Under the pieces are notes generated by a model. The model saw only the letters and a list, made by a program, of their open reading frames with translations. It was not told the DNA's origin and searched no databases. Below are positions 11,706 through 23,874 of a stretch of 64,000 nucleotides of DNA, one piece after another (position 1 is the first letter of the stretch; every line of letters begins with the position of its first letter). A program made the position numbers and the translations under genes. The stretch is from Armadillidium nasatum (lineage: Eukaryota; Arthropoda; Malacostraca; Isopoda; Armadillidiidae), in the NCBI GenBank assembly GCA_009176605.1, contig SEYY01024935.1, positions 46,039-110,038 on the forward strand, in the 5' to 3' direction.

Positions 11706-14700
11706 TATAAAAAAATTGTAAGTTTATATATATATATATATTACTTTTTTTTCCACTAAAATAGCTATAAAATTTATTTACAATTTCAATTCTTATGGTC
11801 ATATAACAAACTCATTGTATGAAATGCTCTAGCCTCGAAAAGGATCCATTCTTCTTCTTCTTGCATCGATACTCGCTACTTGCTTTTACTAATTTCAACC
11901 TTTCCACTCAACTGGCATTTTTTCATAGATTAATAAAACTGATTATTTGTAATATTTATACTTTAAATTTATAATATTTTGGAAAGTTTTTTTGGAAATT
12001 GATAAATTAAATCATTAATAATATAGTTTCAAATCCCTATGCATACTTCCAGTTGAACTCGCAATGCGTAGGTATATTGTTAGTTTCAGCAACCTGGTTT
12101 CATACAAAAAAAAATCCACTACTGTGAACCAAACAATTACCAAATAATTTTTGTCATTTTTAATGCAATTGGTGTTCTGTGCAAAAAGGTAAAAATCGGT
12201 AAACGAATCACTATACTAAAGAATTACCACTCCTTGAAAGTATCTACACGTAATTTGTTTCTTATTGTTTATTTTTATAAAGACTGAAAGCAGCAAACCA
12301 CCTATAAACCATTGTCAATCAGGTCCTACTTAAACTGCATTTTAATTTTATCATAGCCCAAACGCTTAGAATTTTGAGTTAATTACTAAGAAAGCTTAAA
12401 CTTATGCAAAGAAAATATGTTTTAATTAGAAATAAAATTAAACATATTTATGAGAACGGCTACATTTGAATTCCTTTAATAAATAACAGCCTAAAGTTTT
12501 ATAATGAAAACCATGATGATGAAAACTAAAGTCGATGATGAAAACCGAAAACCAAGCTTTAGGAAACTATCAAAGTCTATGGAAGCTATCGATTGAACAC
12601 ACTCACCACTGTTGCCAAATACCTATATATAAAAAAAAAAAAAAAAAAAATGCTAATCTCAATATAATAATGCTAAAAATACTAAAATGTAAAAATAAAT
12701 ATTTTGCAGTTAAATTTTGATGGTATGATTAAAGGAATGTATGTAAACTAAAATATATGCTGACAATTTAATCAAAAGGCTCTTCTAGCGAAAGACTAAA
12801 GTTTCCATTTTCTGTTTCATAATTTAAACCTTCATTAAACTGGGTACAAAGACATTTTTAACCATAATTTTTAACAAGATTCAAAAACGCTATTTGGAGA
12901 GACATTTCTACTGTTTGAAATACTAATTTTAGGTACATCTGCATACCCTTACAAAATCATAGCCTATAGTTTTATTACATTATTTGTTAAATTATATAAA
13001 CACTCTATTATACTTTTGACATTTCAATTGTTAGCTATATTGTACACACTTCCACCTATCCCATTTAATATTTTTGTTAATCATTCCAAGTTTCTAATTT
13101 GAAATTTTTTTTATTAGTTAGCAACGCTTAAAATAATATATAAATTGTTGGAAATCCTTTATATATTTGCTTTAAAAGTAAATAAAACTAACAGGGTTTT
13201 AATATTATCCGCTAAACTAAGAATTCTTTAGAATGGCAACACTTAATTTAACATTTGAATTGACTTTGCTTTCAACCTTCATGAGCCACTTGCCTTTTAT
13301 ACCATACAATGTAACGTTCACAATTTATTGTTGTAACAAAAAAAACTCGTCGTTGCCAGGAATTGTCGGCGTAAGATGAGTACCCATTTTATATTACTAT
13401 TCAAATTACTTATAGCATTATGGTAGGAATATATTTTAGAGTTCTTTTATCCTAGTGAAGGAGCTTTTGAATTCTGTAACTAAAACTGGTCCGACTTTCT
13501 TTGACTCTCAACTTGATTCTTTTATTGTTTTAGACTGATTTTTTGATTACTGATCGAGTTTAAGTGAGGTTTTATTAATAATTGCAACTGATTTGACTTA
13601 TCTTGACTTTAACCTGTTTAACAACCCAGGACCTTGTTTTTTTGTGCAGAGTTTGAGAGTTCTTGCTATTTGGGTAGAAAAGGTGTCTAATCCTGCCTTT
13701 GGCTAGAATTTACCTATATTAAAATTATTTACCTTAATAGCTTTCACTAAAAGTTTTTATCCAAGTTTAACATCTTGGAAACGGTAAATACCCCATATAC
13801 CCCTTTTATTTTTATCTATTTGAAGAACATTTTCAATGATGTTGTTATACTGTATTTTTATTAATTGTAGGCTAAATCTTTATTAGAATTAGGTTTATTC
13901 TTAGAAGAGCAGTCACAGAACTGAATTAAGCGCTTTCAGAGGTTTTCAGCACTATAGATAAATCCCAACATCTTTCCAAGAAGTTAAAAAGCTAATTGCT
14001 AAGATAGACCAGACGTTTATTAGATTAGCTTATTTTAATTATATTTTTACTTACCTTTTCTTTAATTATTGTTTCCTTGATTACTTGGGATTTATTTTTA
14101 ACCTAGATAAATGTATTTAACATTAAATTTTATTGCTTATAACAAATTAAAATGCTTTTTATAAAATGGCAGAATTTGATGAGTGCCGATCGTTAAATCG
14201 CTTTCTTACTATTGAACGAGAAGACATAATTGTATATTGAGATAATTTTTGCTGAAATTAAAACTAGTCCCTGTTTTTCATTTATTTTAGATAAATTAGA
14301 AGAAATTAAAGATTGTATTAGATTATTTGAAAAGGTAAATGAAAATATTCTATTAACATAGCAAAATTTGAATCTTTAGATAATTTTTACAAAAGTGAGC
14401 TTGATTATACCTTAGAATTTATTATTGATATTGAAGAAAAAATTAACTTTGTTGCAGAAGGATTACTCATTTCCGGTCCCCATGTATTGCAAGCAAAGAA
14501 TATGTTACCCCTGTTGCCAATTTCTGTGCAAGTATAAATATTAACATTAGTGATAGGACTATTAACTTAAATTCGTTTGTAAATAGCAAAGAAACTCCTA
14601 TTTTGATAAGTGAAATTGAATAAAATGGTATTGAAAGAAATTATAAGAGTAAATTTGATAATAACAATAGTAATAGAGAGTACTAGCACATATTTATACT

Positions 14701-14765
14701 TGATCTGAATACAGCTGTTATAATAGCCCTAAAACTGCAGAACCTCATATAAATTTGAAGTCTCT
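11706..14765. other. AT-rich stretch, no gene seen
   Basis: About 3 kb of intergenic-looking sequence with a short (TA)n at 11727-11741 and an A run near 12631. No splice-bounded coding exon or recognisable domain was found. A segment around 14166-14640 looks faintly like decayed coding sequence (start MAEFDECRSLNRFLT), but nothing in it is assignable. Confidence 0.5.
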
Positions 14766-14771
14766 GCATAG

Positions 14772-15074
14772 TTGGACGGGTCGAAAAAAAATCAATTTTT
14801 CGAGTATCGAATTCTAATAGGGCTAAAAAGTTGTGTATTTGCATGCTAATAAATGAAAAAGATCATATGTTAGATCTTCATTCCGAGCAAAGGGCCTAAA
14901 GAAAAAAAGAGAAAACATATCAAAACTTAACTTTACATTTAAACTATACAGGTAACGTTCTTTCGGTTTTTAATAGCGTCTAAGTACTTTATTATTGTTG
15001 TCTGATGACAGAAAAATGATATTTAAAAACCATGCGTCATATTTTGAGTTCGCGCAAAAGGCCTAAAATTTTAG

Positions 15075-15090
<16 letters not shown>
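14772..15090 (+). repeat. Left long terminal inverted repeat
   Basis: About 320 bp that pairs, block by block, with the reverse complement of 17110-17625. The match is collinear over at least six blocks, so it is not chance. Confidence 0.75.
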
Positions 15091-15111
<21 letters not shown>

Positions 15112-15132
15112 CAGATGCTTTGTGGTATTTTA

Positions 15133-15348
15133 AATTATCTTCCTTAATAATTATTTAATGTAATTGATTTTATGCATTTTATTTTGATAAGAGTACATCA
15201 TTTTGCAGCTGTTCGCCTATTTCACATTTTTTTAATGAAATCTTCCTTAATAATTATTTAATGTAATTGATTTTACGCATTTTATTTTGATAAGAGTACA
15301 TCATTTTGCAGCTGTTCGCATATTGCACATTTTTTTATGAAATGACCC
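15133..15348. repeat. 108-bp tandem duplication
   Basis: CTTCCTTAATAATTATTTAA through CAGCTGTTCGC occurs twice in tandem with only a few differences, just inside the left TIR of the transposon. Confidence 0.85.
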
Positions 15349-15459
15349 AGATCGAACTCACCACGAAGAGATGGCTGCAGTTCGAGTTCCACCCACAACT
15401 TAGCCATCCATCCAACCAATTAGGATGTTTTAAATTATGTGGATTTAGTCAAGGACATT

Positions 15460-16936
15460 GTCATAAATTCAGATTTTTGATCAAATTTTGGCATTGTGGA
15501 TCTTAAAAGCCAAGTTGCTCTAATGTAACCATCTTTGTTTTCTTATTTGCACATTTTTTCTGTGGACTCTGTGACAAATTTGACGCTTCTTTCAATAGCT
15601 TGGGAATGGCATGGAAAGTTGAAAAGTCAAACTTAGGCAAAGTTTTATCTTGCAGAACTGACGAGGGAGTCATTGTTATCAAGCTTTCTATTATTGGAGG
15701 GGTGGGGTCGACAGCTTACATTTTAGCCAATCTGTCAACTCACTGTAGTTCGTGGCATCAAAATTTATTGAGGGAATCGTAAAAGCTCTAACAGACTTCC
15801 CTTTCGGATTTTGAGTTCTCTTCCTTTAGTACCTTCCTGTAACCCAACTTTCGTATGTATTATCTTTCATCCACTATCATAGCCAACAACATGCTCGCTG
15901 GGTGACAGAAGAACGCAATTCTCTCAATCACAGGATCGATGATTCTTTTAATGTCGTCTGGCAAATGTCTCGTTGTTTGAACAATTTTAAAGATATGCTT
16001 AGGACAATATTTCCCTGACAGGAGCATATGTCTTCACAATGTAGTTTACAAGCATCTTGGAGTTCTTTTGTAGGACATGTTTGTTAAATTAACAACCATA
16101 AGACCCGATTGATTGATTGAGAGTCCAAGATCTCTCTTACAGACAGATCTGGAGCACACTGTTCTGTCTGGATTTCTTTGACAATATCCAGTAGGTACTG
16201 TTGCTTTTTACTGAGATCAGTTTTATTTACACTGATTTCATCTAATTCAAATTTATAACGGATAATTTCTCACAATCAGGCAGTTGTTCACCGATTTTCC
16301 CAGAGAATGACGCTGGTCCCGTTGTCTATCCGTCCAAATATCCAGATAAATGTCTGAATAATAGCTCGTTGAGCTGAAAAAAGTAAATAAGCCACTGCAA
16401 TGGGCGCTAAACTTTAACCTCTATGACACGGAATAACACATTTTTTCACCTGTGTTTGTTGCTGTGCCATCACAACCAATCGTTTCCGGTTCATTCATGC
16501 CAATATCATTGTCTTCCAGGTACTTAAGGATACAATTGGCTATTTCACTACCGGTTCCACTCGCCAGTGTGATGTGACCGACATATTGCCCACCAGGCTC
16601 GCGAATCATGCTTATGTGCCCCCCTTTCCTTCCTCTTCGATATATTTTAGTTTCTACTTCTTCTTGAAAGAGTATTATATTTTCATCCATCAAAGTAGAA
16701 ATTGTTACTATGGGACGGTCCATATATTGTCCTATAGCCTGTCGTCTCCTCAGTTTTTCTCTTCTTATCTTGCTTTTATCGCTCTCTGGCGATGTATGCT
16801 TTTCAGAAATCATTCCAGGATTACGCAAAATGCTGGAAGATATAGTAGCCGTAGCTCTGTCAGAAACTATGGACAGAGACGGAAAGTGTCGGGGAGACGT
16901 GTCTCGACAGGTTTGTTTGAGGTGAGCCTTACTCAA
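15460..16936 (-). pseudogene. Transposase-like pseudogene of an unclassified family
   Basis: The longest open part (16936 to 16421, 171 codons) reads SIVSDRATATISSSILRNPG, then a lysine/arginine-rich stretch KSKIRREKLRRR, GGQYVGHITLASGTGSEIA and IGCDGTATNTG. Downstream on the same strand, broken by stops and frameshifts, come LNELLFRHLSGYLDG.TTGP.SFSGKIG, FNFPCHSQAIERSVKFV and LLRSTMPKFDQKSEF. I recognise this set (D-rich GCDGT.VNTG centre, NELPLRHLF, FPCHTQ-VERCVK end) from unnamed arthropod proteins annotated only as uncharacterised. It looks like an RNase-H-fold DDE/D transposase, but I cannot name the superfamily. The copy cannot make a whole protein. Confidence 0.6.
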
Positions 16937-17109
16937 TGCTCATGCTCAGTGGATCATACCACTGTCAGAATAAATGCAATAAGAAAATTTAATTGCTATT
17001 TAGAACTGCAGTCATAAGCAATACTCATTGGTTATCTCCATTATTAGATTTCGTAAAATACTACGTATATATATTTGTAAAACAGTAAAAACCCCGATTT
17101 TTCACTAAA

Positions 17110-17625
<516 letters not shown>

Positions 17626-17639
17626 TTGCGTAGTGCTTG

Positions 17640-18499
17640 TTGTGATGTACCCGACTTTGTTGCATCTAAGAAAAATCATTCTTTCTCAGTACTTTTGATA
17701 TTAAATTAGAAGTATCGGGTTTAAAAATGGGTTTTAATAATTTAAAGCTGGTACATAGTATTAACTCATTGCATGATTTGTTGAATTAAATGCTTTAAAT
17801 AATGTAAATTTGTTACATTTATTTCTTTTCAAAATTGAAAGATTTGTGAAAATGGTTTGATTTAAAATTGCTCTATATTTTGCACATTTAGGATATTACT
17901 TTTTTTTATATATTGACCCCATAATTAAATTAAAATCCTTTTGGAAGAATGGACCTCCATTCTAGCTTTATTACTTTCAAATTTGGCCAACAGAGTTTTC
18001 TGCACTTAATGAATTTATCGAAGTAACTTTTTGTAATTTTAAATTATTTGGTTTATTAAAGTAACGGATATTGTTCCTTACAAGTGTGCTTGGCTTTGTT
18101 AGGTCTGGTGCATGCTAGTTGCCTATTTTAAAATTGAACTTGATTTTTCGAAAATTGAGAATAATGTCAATCCTATATCCTCCTTTTTTTGAACATTATT
18201 ATTATCATTTTTTTTTTGCAATGAACGTGCTTTACATCATGATTGTAGAACTTCTTCACCTTCATTTTGTTGTTTTAAATCTTATTATATTGAGGAACAA
18301 AAGCTTATTAAAGATCTTAAAATTCCTGAAGCAGAGATTGGATGATTATGAATGGCTATCTCCTTTAGTTTTAAGGTATCTGTAAGCTTATTTTAATATT
18401 GTAAAGATTTTTATTTAATTAAATTAAAATTGTAGTTGAATGGTAGAAAATATCATGATAATGATGAATTGATTTTAATTTTACTGATTTTGGACGTGT
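17640..18499. other. AT-rich stretch, no gene seen
   Basis: No domain, splice-bounded exon or repeat boundary was recognised. Short open frames here have no features of protein-coding sequence. Confidence 0.5.
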
Positions 18500-18830
18500 C
18501 CAATCTTAATTTTTTTTGAGGGAGGAGGGGGGGAATTGACCAATTTTTATGAAAATTGTAGGGTATATGCATTTCAACGCGCTAAATAAAATCGATTTCT
18601 GACGTTTTTCTGAATCTATAAATTTTTGAAACTTATTTGGAACATTTTTCCTTCATTAAAAGTGAATAGCGGGGCCAAATTACTGGTCAAAATGACCAGA
18701 AAATTTAACTGTGCATTCTCAGCCTCAATTGTTTTAAATAGTGAAACAGATTTTTGATATCTACTTTAGATAAAAAGGTTATATGCACTAAATTTTCTTT
18801 TTTTTTTTTTTAAATGAGAAAATTTACCTT
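18500..18830. repeat. Degenerate relative of the BED-finger repeat end
   Basis: Blocks such as GACGTTTTTCTGAATCTATA, AGTGAATAGCGGGGCCAAA and CAGCCTCAATTGTTTT line up in order with 100-300 and 3430-3620. It is more diverged than those two copies and lacks the BED-finger part. Confidence 0.5.
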
Positions 18831-18899
18831 TCTCAACAAATTCAAAAAAAAAAAATAAAAATTACAAAAAAAAAAAAAAACTTTTTTTTTTTTTTTTTT

Positions 18900-19285
18900 T
18901 ACTTTTGGCAGGTGTTTAAAGAAGGTACATAGCTACAACTTGCGCATTAATCTCTATCCGAGAGAGTATCGGCGATCTAAATACGAGACATATTCAAGGT
19001 GGCGTGCCTCATGAGGAGAGTGACATTCATTGCGAGACTGCATAGCTAATGTAATAGGTTTGTGATCCATCAAAACGTGAAAGAAACGTCACTCAAGGCA
19101 AGATAAATATCTAGAAGTTTACAATTGAAGGCACCGTATAGTTTCTCAGTCGTAAGAATAGCTGCAGCTGAAGAAATGAAGCAATGATAAAAAGTTACCA
19201 TCCCAATGAACCGCCGAATTTAATGAACAGATTTATTGGTGGAATGTGCTCGAGCGTGTTGTTCAAGAGATATTCACATTAGCAT
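18900..19285 (-). mobile_element. Gypsy-type LTR retrotransposon fossil (RT end to RNase H)
   Basis: Minus-strand translation gives the RNase H phrase DHKPITLAMQSRNE followed by SPHEARHLEYVSYL, and upstream of it a segment like the end of the reverse transcriptase (FIKFGGSLG ... SFLQLQLF). Both fit Gypsy pol. It is a short, broken, old fragment with no terminal repeats seen. Confidence 0.6.
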
Positions 19286-19329
19286 AAGGTGGTCTGGTTA
19301 TAAAGGGGAAAAATAAAACTTTATATTCA

Positions 19330-19751
19330 TTAAATAATGACAACTACCCTTTTGTTTGTTAGAATTGATTGCTAAGTTTGATCAATTTCTTTCCAACCAC
19401 ATAAAACACTATGTAAACAAAGGATCTGTGTCTCCTTCATATTTATTAAAGACAGCATGTGATGAACTTATGTAGCTTATGGCTAATAGAGTAAGAGAAT
19501 CAATTTTGAGTGATCCGAGAAAAGCAGGTTACTTCAATTTATCTTTGAACTCTACGTCAGATCTTCCTTATATGGATAAACTAACTGTTATAGTAAGGTA
19601 TCACTTGGTGATGATTTACCTGTTGAACGCTTTCTAACTTTCCTAGAGTTAGAAAACCACAGTGATAAAGATATGACAGTGGATTATCCAAGTAAGGATT
19701 GCAAAGTTGATTGTATTTACCAGCGAATATGGCTGGTAAATGCAATGAAAT

Positions 19752-19790
<39 letters not shown>

Positions 19791-20952
19791 TGAGTTTAAC
19801 AAGCATTCTATATACATGTCATGTGCCGGACATTCATTGAATCTTGTGGCCCGCGCTGTTGTAGATTGCTGTTTAGATTCAGTAAAGTTTTTTGCTGTTG
19901 TGTCAAGAGCTATAAGCTTTCTTTTCTTCTTCCTCAAAGAAGTGGCATGTGATGTTATCTTCCATGAAAACAGACTTACCTACCAGAGTATTAAAGAGAG
20001 TTTGACACTAGGGGGAAAGCACACGTCAAAGCAGTGTAATAGCTTATCTAAGACACACTTATGCTTATGAGAATAAAAAGAGAGCTACAAGACTAAAAGC
20101 TGGTACTCTTCTGAAAAAAAATGGAGGAACTACAGTTTGTTCTACTACATTAATGGAATCGTTTGCTGGAAGTTTCACAAAACCAGTTTGGCTCTCCATG
20201 AGCCAAAGATTGCACTTACCACATGTGCAAATCTGTACATATCATCATTTTCTCAATATGTTAAAAATATTAAGAAATTTTTTTTATAATATTGAAAAAG
20301 ATAAATCTAGTTTGTCTAATGTAGAATATAATTCTACACAAAAACAAAGGGTGAAAAAAAAGCCAATGATGGAGCTGTACCTTATGCTAAGGAGCTTTCT
20401 CTAAGAGACTAATTTCGTGTGAAATCCTTCTTTCATACCATTAACACCCTTGATGCAAATTTAACAAGAGCAACAGTCTACAATTACGTTGGAAGTAAAT
20501 TTTCATTTTTAGTCGATTTAGAAGCTTCAGAGGGACAGCTGCGTAAAGCAGTAGATACGTTAATGAAAGAGTATCCACACGATGTTGGTATTAACCTCAC
20601 AAGTGAACTGAGTAACTTCCATGATTATGTCAAGCAGAATTATTCTGAAAATGAACAAATTCATCACAAAGACCTGTACCATATCTTTCAAGACAAAATT
20701 CAGTTAGTTTTCCATAATGTTGAAGCAATATTGCGACTATTCCTGTATCTAATGGTAATAAATCGTTCAAGAAAAAGATATTTTCACAGATAGAGAGAAT
20801 AAAAAAAAAGAACTTGAGAGCAACTGTCTCAAGAAAAATTGTTTGCACTTAGCATCATGTGTATAGAAAGTGACATTTTACGCAGAATATCTTTTGATGA
20901 TATTATGAATGATTTTGCAATTGGAAAAGAAAGAAAACTTTTTAAATTGTAA
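19330..20952 (+). pseudogene. ZMYM1-type hAT transposase pseudogene
   Basis: Plus-strand remains of a hAT transposase of the TTF/ZMYM1-like branch. In order: PSYLLKTACDELM, ESILSDPRKAGYFNLSLNST then S-DLPYMDKLTVIVR (first catalytic-block region), AGKCNEMQ, IYMSCAGHSLNLVARA (the C..H.LNL insertion motif), a middle part SFFHTINTLDANLTRATVYN and a decayed C-terminal dimerisation block (VEAILRLFLYLMVINRS). It is broken by a stop after DELM, frameshifts near 19600, 19900 and 20410, and an A33 homopolymer at 19754-19786 that replaced coding sequence. It is not the source of the intact hAT at 52355, which belongs to a different subgroup. Confidence 0.75.
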
Positions 20953-22190
20953 CAAGAGTCTTTTAGAGGATTATAATTTATGTGATTTTGCAAACAAATT
21001 ATTTATTATTTCTTTTAATAAAAATTAAATAATAATATATTTCCATTATATTAAAGTAAAGGAAGTAGTTCTTAAGTTCTATCTCAGAGAAAGCAATACT
21101 TAAACATTTTACTTTTTCAATGAATTTTATATTTATTACAAAATAATAGTACAAATTACATCTATAATAATAATTACTCTATAATAATAAATTTTTGTAC
21201 ATTTCATTTCTTCTCTTGTATATATTTTTCCTTCACTTTCATTATCATCTTTCTCATGTTTACTGATACTTAGGAAGTCAAGATCCTACAGTAAATCTTT
21301 GTTACTTATTAATCTTCCAATTTACCTATTGGTTTTACGATGTTATCGTCTTCTTTTTTATATGTTTTCTCTTCAATCTTCTTCCAATGACTGGTTGCTA
21401 CTGATGAGGAAAATTAATTCAAAAATCTCTTTTATTACTTCTCATCTTTTTGTTTTTTGTTATTTCCATTTGTTTAGCCCTTCTGACTTCCTGTGTATAC
21501 TTTTTTAAGTTTATTTCTTTTTTCCTGATATAATTTATTCTTTAGTCATGTTTTAAATTAATTAATTAATTTCATTGTGAGATGGAGTTCATTCTCTCCT
21601 TTAATCTTAATTCGTTGGATGAAGGGAAAACTTAGTTTTCTATTTTTCAATCTTTCATTATTATAATTTAGAATATCCTTTTTCTGTCTGATTCTCTTTT
21701 TATTTTGTTTATACTCCATAAGATCCTTGGTCTTTTTTTTAAGTTGCATGTATTCAAAATTCTGATTTGTCATCCCTTTTTCAGGTAGAAGTTCTCCACC
21801 ATAATTTCACTCCATTAGTTATTCGATTTTGTCAATTAAGTTAATTTATCTTCTAAGCGAAGTTCCTTTTCACTTTCCCTTTCATCTATAGTTTTCATAT
21901 AAGCAACTATTTCTTTTTCAATGATCCTCAATATTTAGTCTTTTCCTTCTTTACACCAACATATAAATTTGAAGTGTCTTAAATCTGGTATTTTCTTTAC
22001 TTTGTATTGATCTACGATATTTCTTTTCTCGTCCTTTTTGGGAATACTTTGTGACTGCTAAATGTGACACCAAAATATTTTAATTTTTTCTTCAACCATA
22101 TATAAATATTCGTACTGTATTTCTACAGTTGTAAAAGTTATGTATTCTCCTGTCTGCTTGGTGCTTTGACGAATCAGGAATTGTCGAAAT
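20953..22190 (-). other. Unrecognised, lysine-rich decayed coding-like stretch
   Basis: From about 22180 down to 21240 the minus strand reads as lysine- and glutamate-rich protein in several broken frames (for example KDLMEYKQNKKRIRQKKD and FKFICWCKEGKD). It looks like the remnant of some element with coiled-coil character, but I recognise no domain. Nothing is seen in 20953-21240. Confidence 0.3.
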
Positions 22191-22195
22191 TTCTC

Positions 22196-22399
22196 CTAAC
22201 AACTCATCTGGTGGAAATCGAGTCTGGGTCTTAGCGGCTGAGATTCCTCAGTTGATGTTTGTTCTCCCTGAGAGACAAGAACACCTCGATGACCTTCCTC
22301 TCTCTCCAAATCATTAATATGATCCCAGAGAAGCCACTCCAACAAAAAGATTCGCAGATAATCACTCCCACTGGCAGAGGAAGTCAAGTCTCCAGGGAA
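22196..22399 (-). other. GC-richer segment just past the zinc-finger stop
   Basis: Roughly half G+C, unlike its surroundings. The minus strand is open (MTSSASGSDYLRIFLLEWLL) and starts directly after the stop of the zinc-finger exon. It may be the 3' UTR of locus 2 or the edge of another inserted element. The abrupt change in base composition suggests insertion. Confidence 0.3.
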
Positions 22400-23368
22400 T
22401 CAAGTCTCTCGGGGAGTTGAATTTACATGTTTAAGCATGTGTTTTACAAGGCTTTTTTTTGCATTACATTCATAAGAGCAGTCAGAACATTTAAATAATT
22501 TTACATTTGCATGTGTAAGCATGTGTGATTTTAAATTTCCTCTCTGATTACACTCATAAGAACAGTTAGAACATTTAAATAATTTTACATTTCCATGGGT
22601 AAGCATGTGTTTTTTTAAGCTTCCTTTGTAATTACATTCATAAGAGCAGTCAGAACATTTAAATAATTTCACATTTGCATGGGTAAGCAGGTGTAATTTT
22701 AAGCTTCCTTTGTGATTACATTGATAGGAACAGTCAGAACATTTAAATAATTTTACATTTGCATGTTTAATCATGTGTGATTTTAAGCTTCCTTTCTGAT
22801 TGCATTCATAAGAGCAGTCAGAACATTTAAATAATTTCACATTTGAATGTGTAATCATGTGTGATTTTAAGTTTCCTTTCTGATTGCATTCATAAGAGCA
22901 GTCAGAACATTTAAATAATTTTACATTTGCATGTGTAAGCATGTGTGATTTTAAGTTTCCTTTCTGATTGCATTCATAAGAGCAGTCAGAACATTTAAAT
23001 AATTTTACATTTGCATGTGTAAGCGTGTGTCTTTTTAAATTTCCTCTCCGATTAAATTCATAAGAGCAGTCAGAACATTTAAATAACTTTTCATTGCTAT
23101 GTGGTGGAAGGCGACTTTTTAAGTTTGATTTGCAATTACATTCAAAATTGTGATGAGCACATTTAACCTTTAATTTGTTGTGCGTTTTCAAATGAGTCTT
23201 CAACTCATCTTTGCTTTTAAAACTAAAATTACAAAATACGCAACTGAGGTTTCTCAGATGACTCTCTGTAATTATTTGTTGATGTGTTACTGCCCCCATA
23301 GATCTGCATCTTAAAGTACTTTTCATAATGGAATCTTTTTCTCCTTCTGCTGCGTTGCTAATCAGACT
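22400..23368 (-). CDS. Locus 2, terminal exon with C2H2 zinc-finger array
   Basis: The exon starts at 23368 after acceptor TTCTACACAG, in phase 0, and runs 322 codons to the stop at 22402-22400. A 14-residue link (SLISNAAEGEKDSI) precedes the first Met. Finger 1 is CVFCNF...THLKTH. Finger 2 is degenerate (CAHH...RLPPH). Eight further fingers of exactly 28 residues repeat FKCSDCSYECN-x-KG-(N/S)-L-K-x-H with linker (A/S/G)NVKL in place of TGEKP. Each keeps C-x2-C-x12-H-x3-H. The core Phe between Cys and helix is replaced by Cys in all but the first of the eight. Sequence-specific DNA binding in the nucleus is the expected role. With exons at 26357-26716 and 30572-30682 it makes a 479-residue protein. 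Confidence 0.85.
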   Translation of the reverse strand, partial: SLISNAAEGEKDSIMKSTLRCRSMGAVTHQQIITESHLRNLSCVFCNFSFKSKDELKTHLKTHNKLKVKCAHHNFECNCKSNLKSRLPPHSNEKLFKCSDCSYEFNRRGNLKRHTLTHANVKLFKCSDCSYECNQKGNLKSHMLTHANVKLFKCSDCSYECNQKGNLKSHMITHSNVKLFKCSDCSYECNQKGSLKSHMIKHANVKLFKCSDCSYQCNHKGSLKLHLLTHANVKLFKCSDCSYECNYKGSLKKHMLTHGNVKLFKCSNCSYECNQRGNLKSHMLTHANVKLFKCSDCSYECNAKKSLVKHMLKHVNSTPRET

Positions 23369-23479
23369 CTGTGTAGAAAAAAAATAAATGAAAAAGTTAA
23401 TAAAATATTGAAAGAAATCAAATACTTTTATTATGCCTTAAATGTAATGTAAAAAAAAAAAAAAAAAAAAAAAAAAATT

Positions 23480-23870
23480 AAAAATTAAAATTTAAACATT
23501 CCAGTTTTGTTGTAACTATCAAATCAAAAAGAAAATCAATAAAATATTTTTAAAAGAGGACTTTATTACATCTGCCTTTAGGTTCCAAAGAAAATAAAGT
23601 AAATCTTTTCATACATTAAGGCTTACACCAGACTTAAATTACTATCAAAATGCGTGTCAAATGATACAAGTACAGAATTAAGCCAAGAATAGATTAAAAG
23701 TGTTGAGAATTTTTTAGAATAAAAAATTCTCCCCCATATTAGTTTCTTATATAAAGGATACATAGGAAATTCACCCATTACATCTAAAATCTTTATTCAT
23801 GGATTGCTGCTTTAATTATGCAATGTGTGTTTGTGTTATCGCGTGCGCGTGCAATGGTCATATGTATAAT
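23480..23870. other. Intron 2 of locus 2, no feature seen
   Basis: AT-rich intron sequence between the zinc-finger exon and the LINE at 23875. An A run lies at 23452-23477. Confidence 0.5.
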
Positions 23871-23874
23871 AGGC

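Noticed and set aside
14166-14640. Faint gag-like coding stretch on the plus strand
   Set aside because: Too decayed to assign. No motif of any LTR family could be pinned down.
19330-20952. The dead hAT as parent of the intact hAT at 52355
   Set aside because: Motif wording differs throughout (for example IYMSCAGHSLNL against [10 protein letters not shown]), so they are different hAT subgroups.
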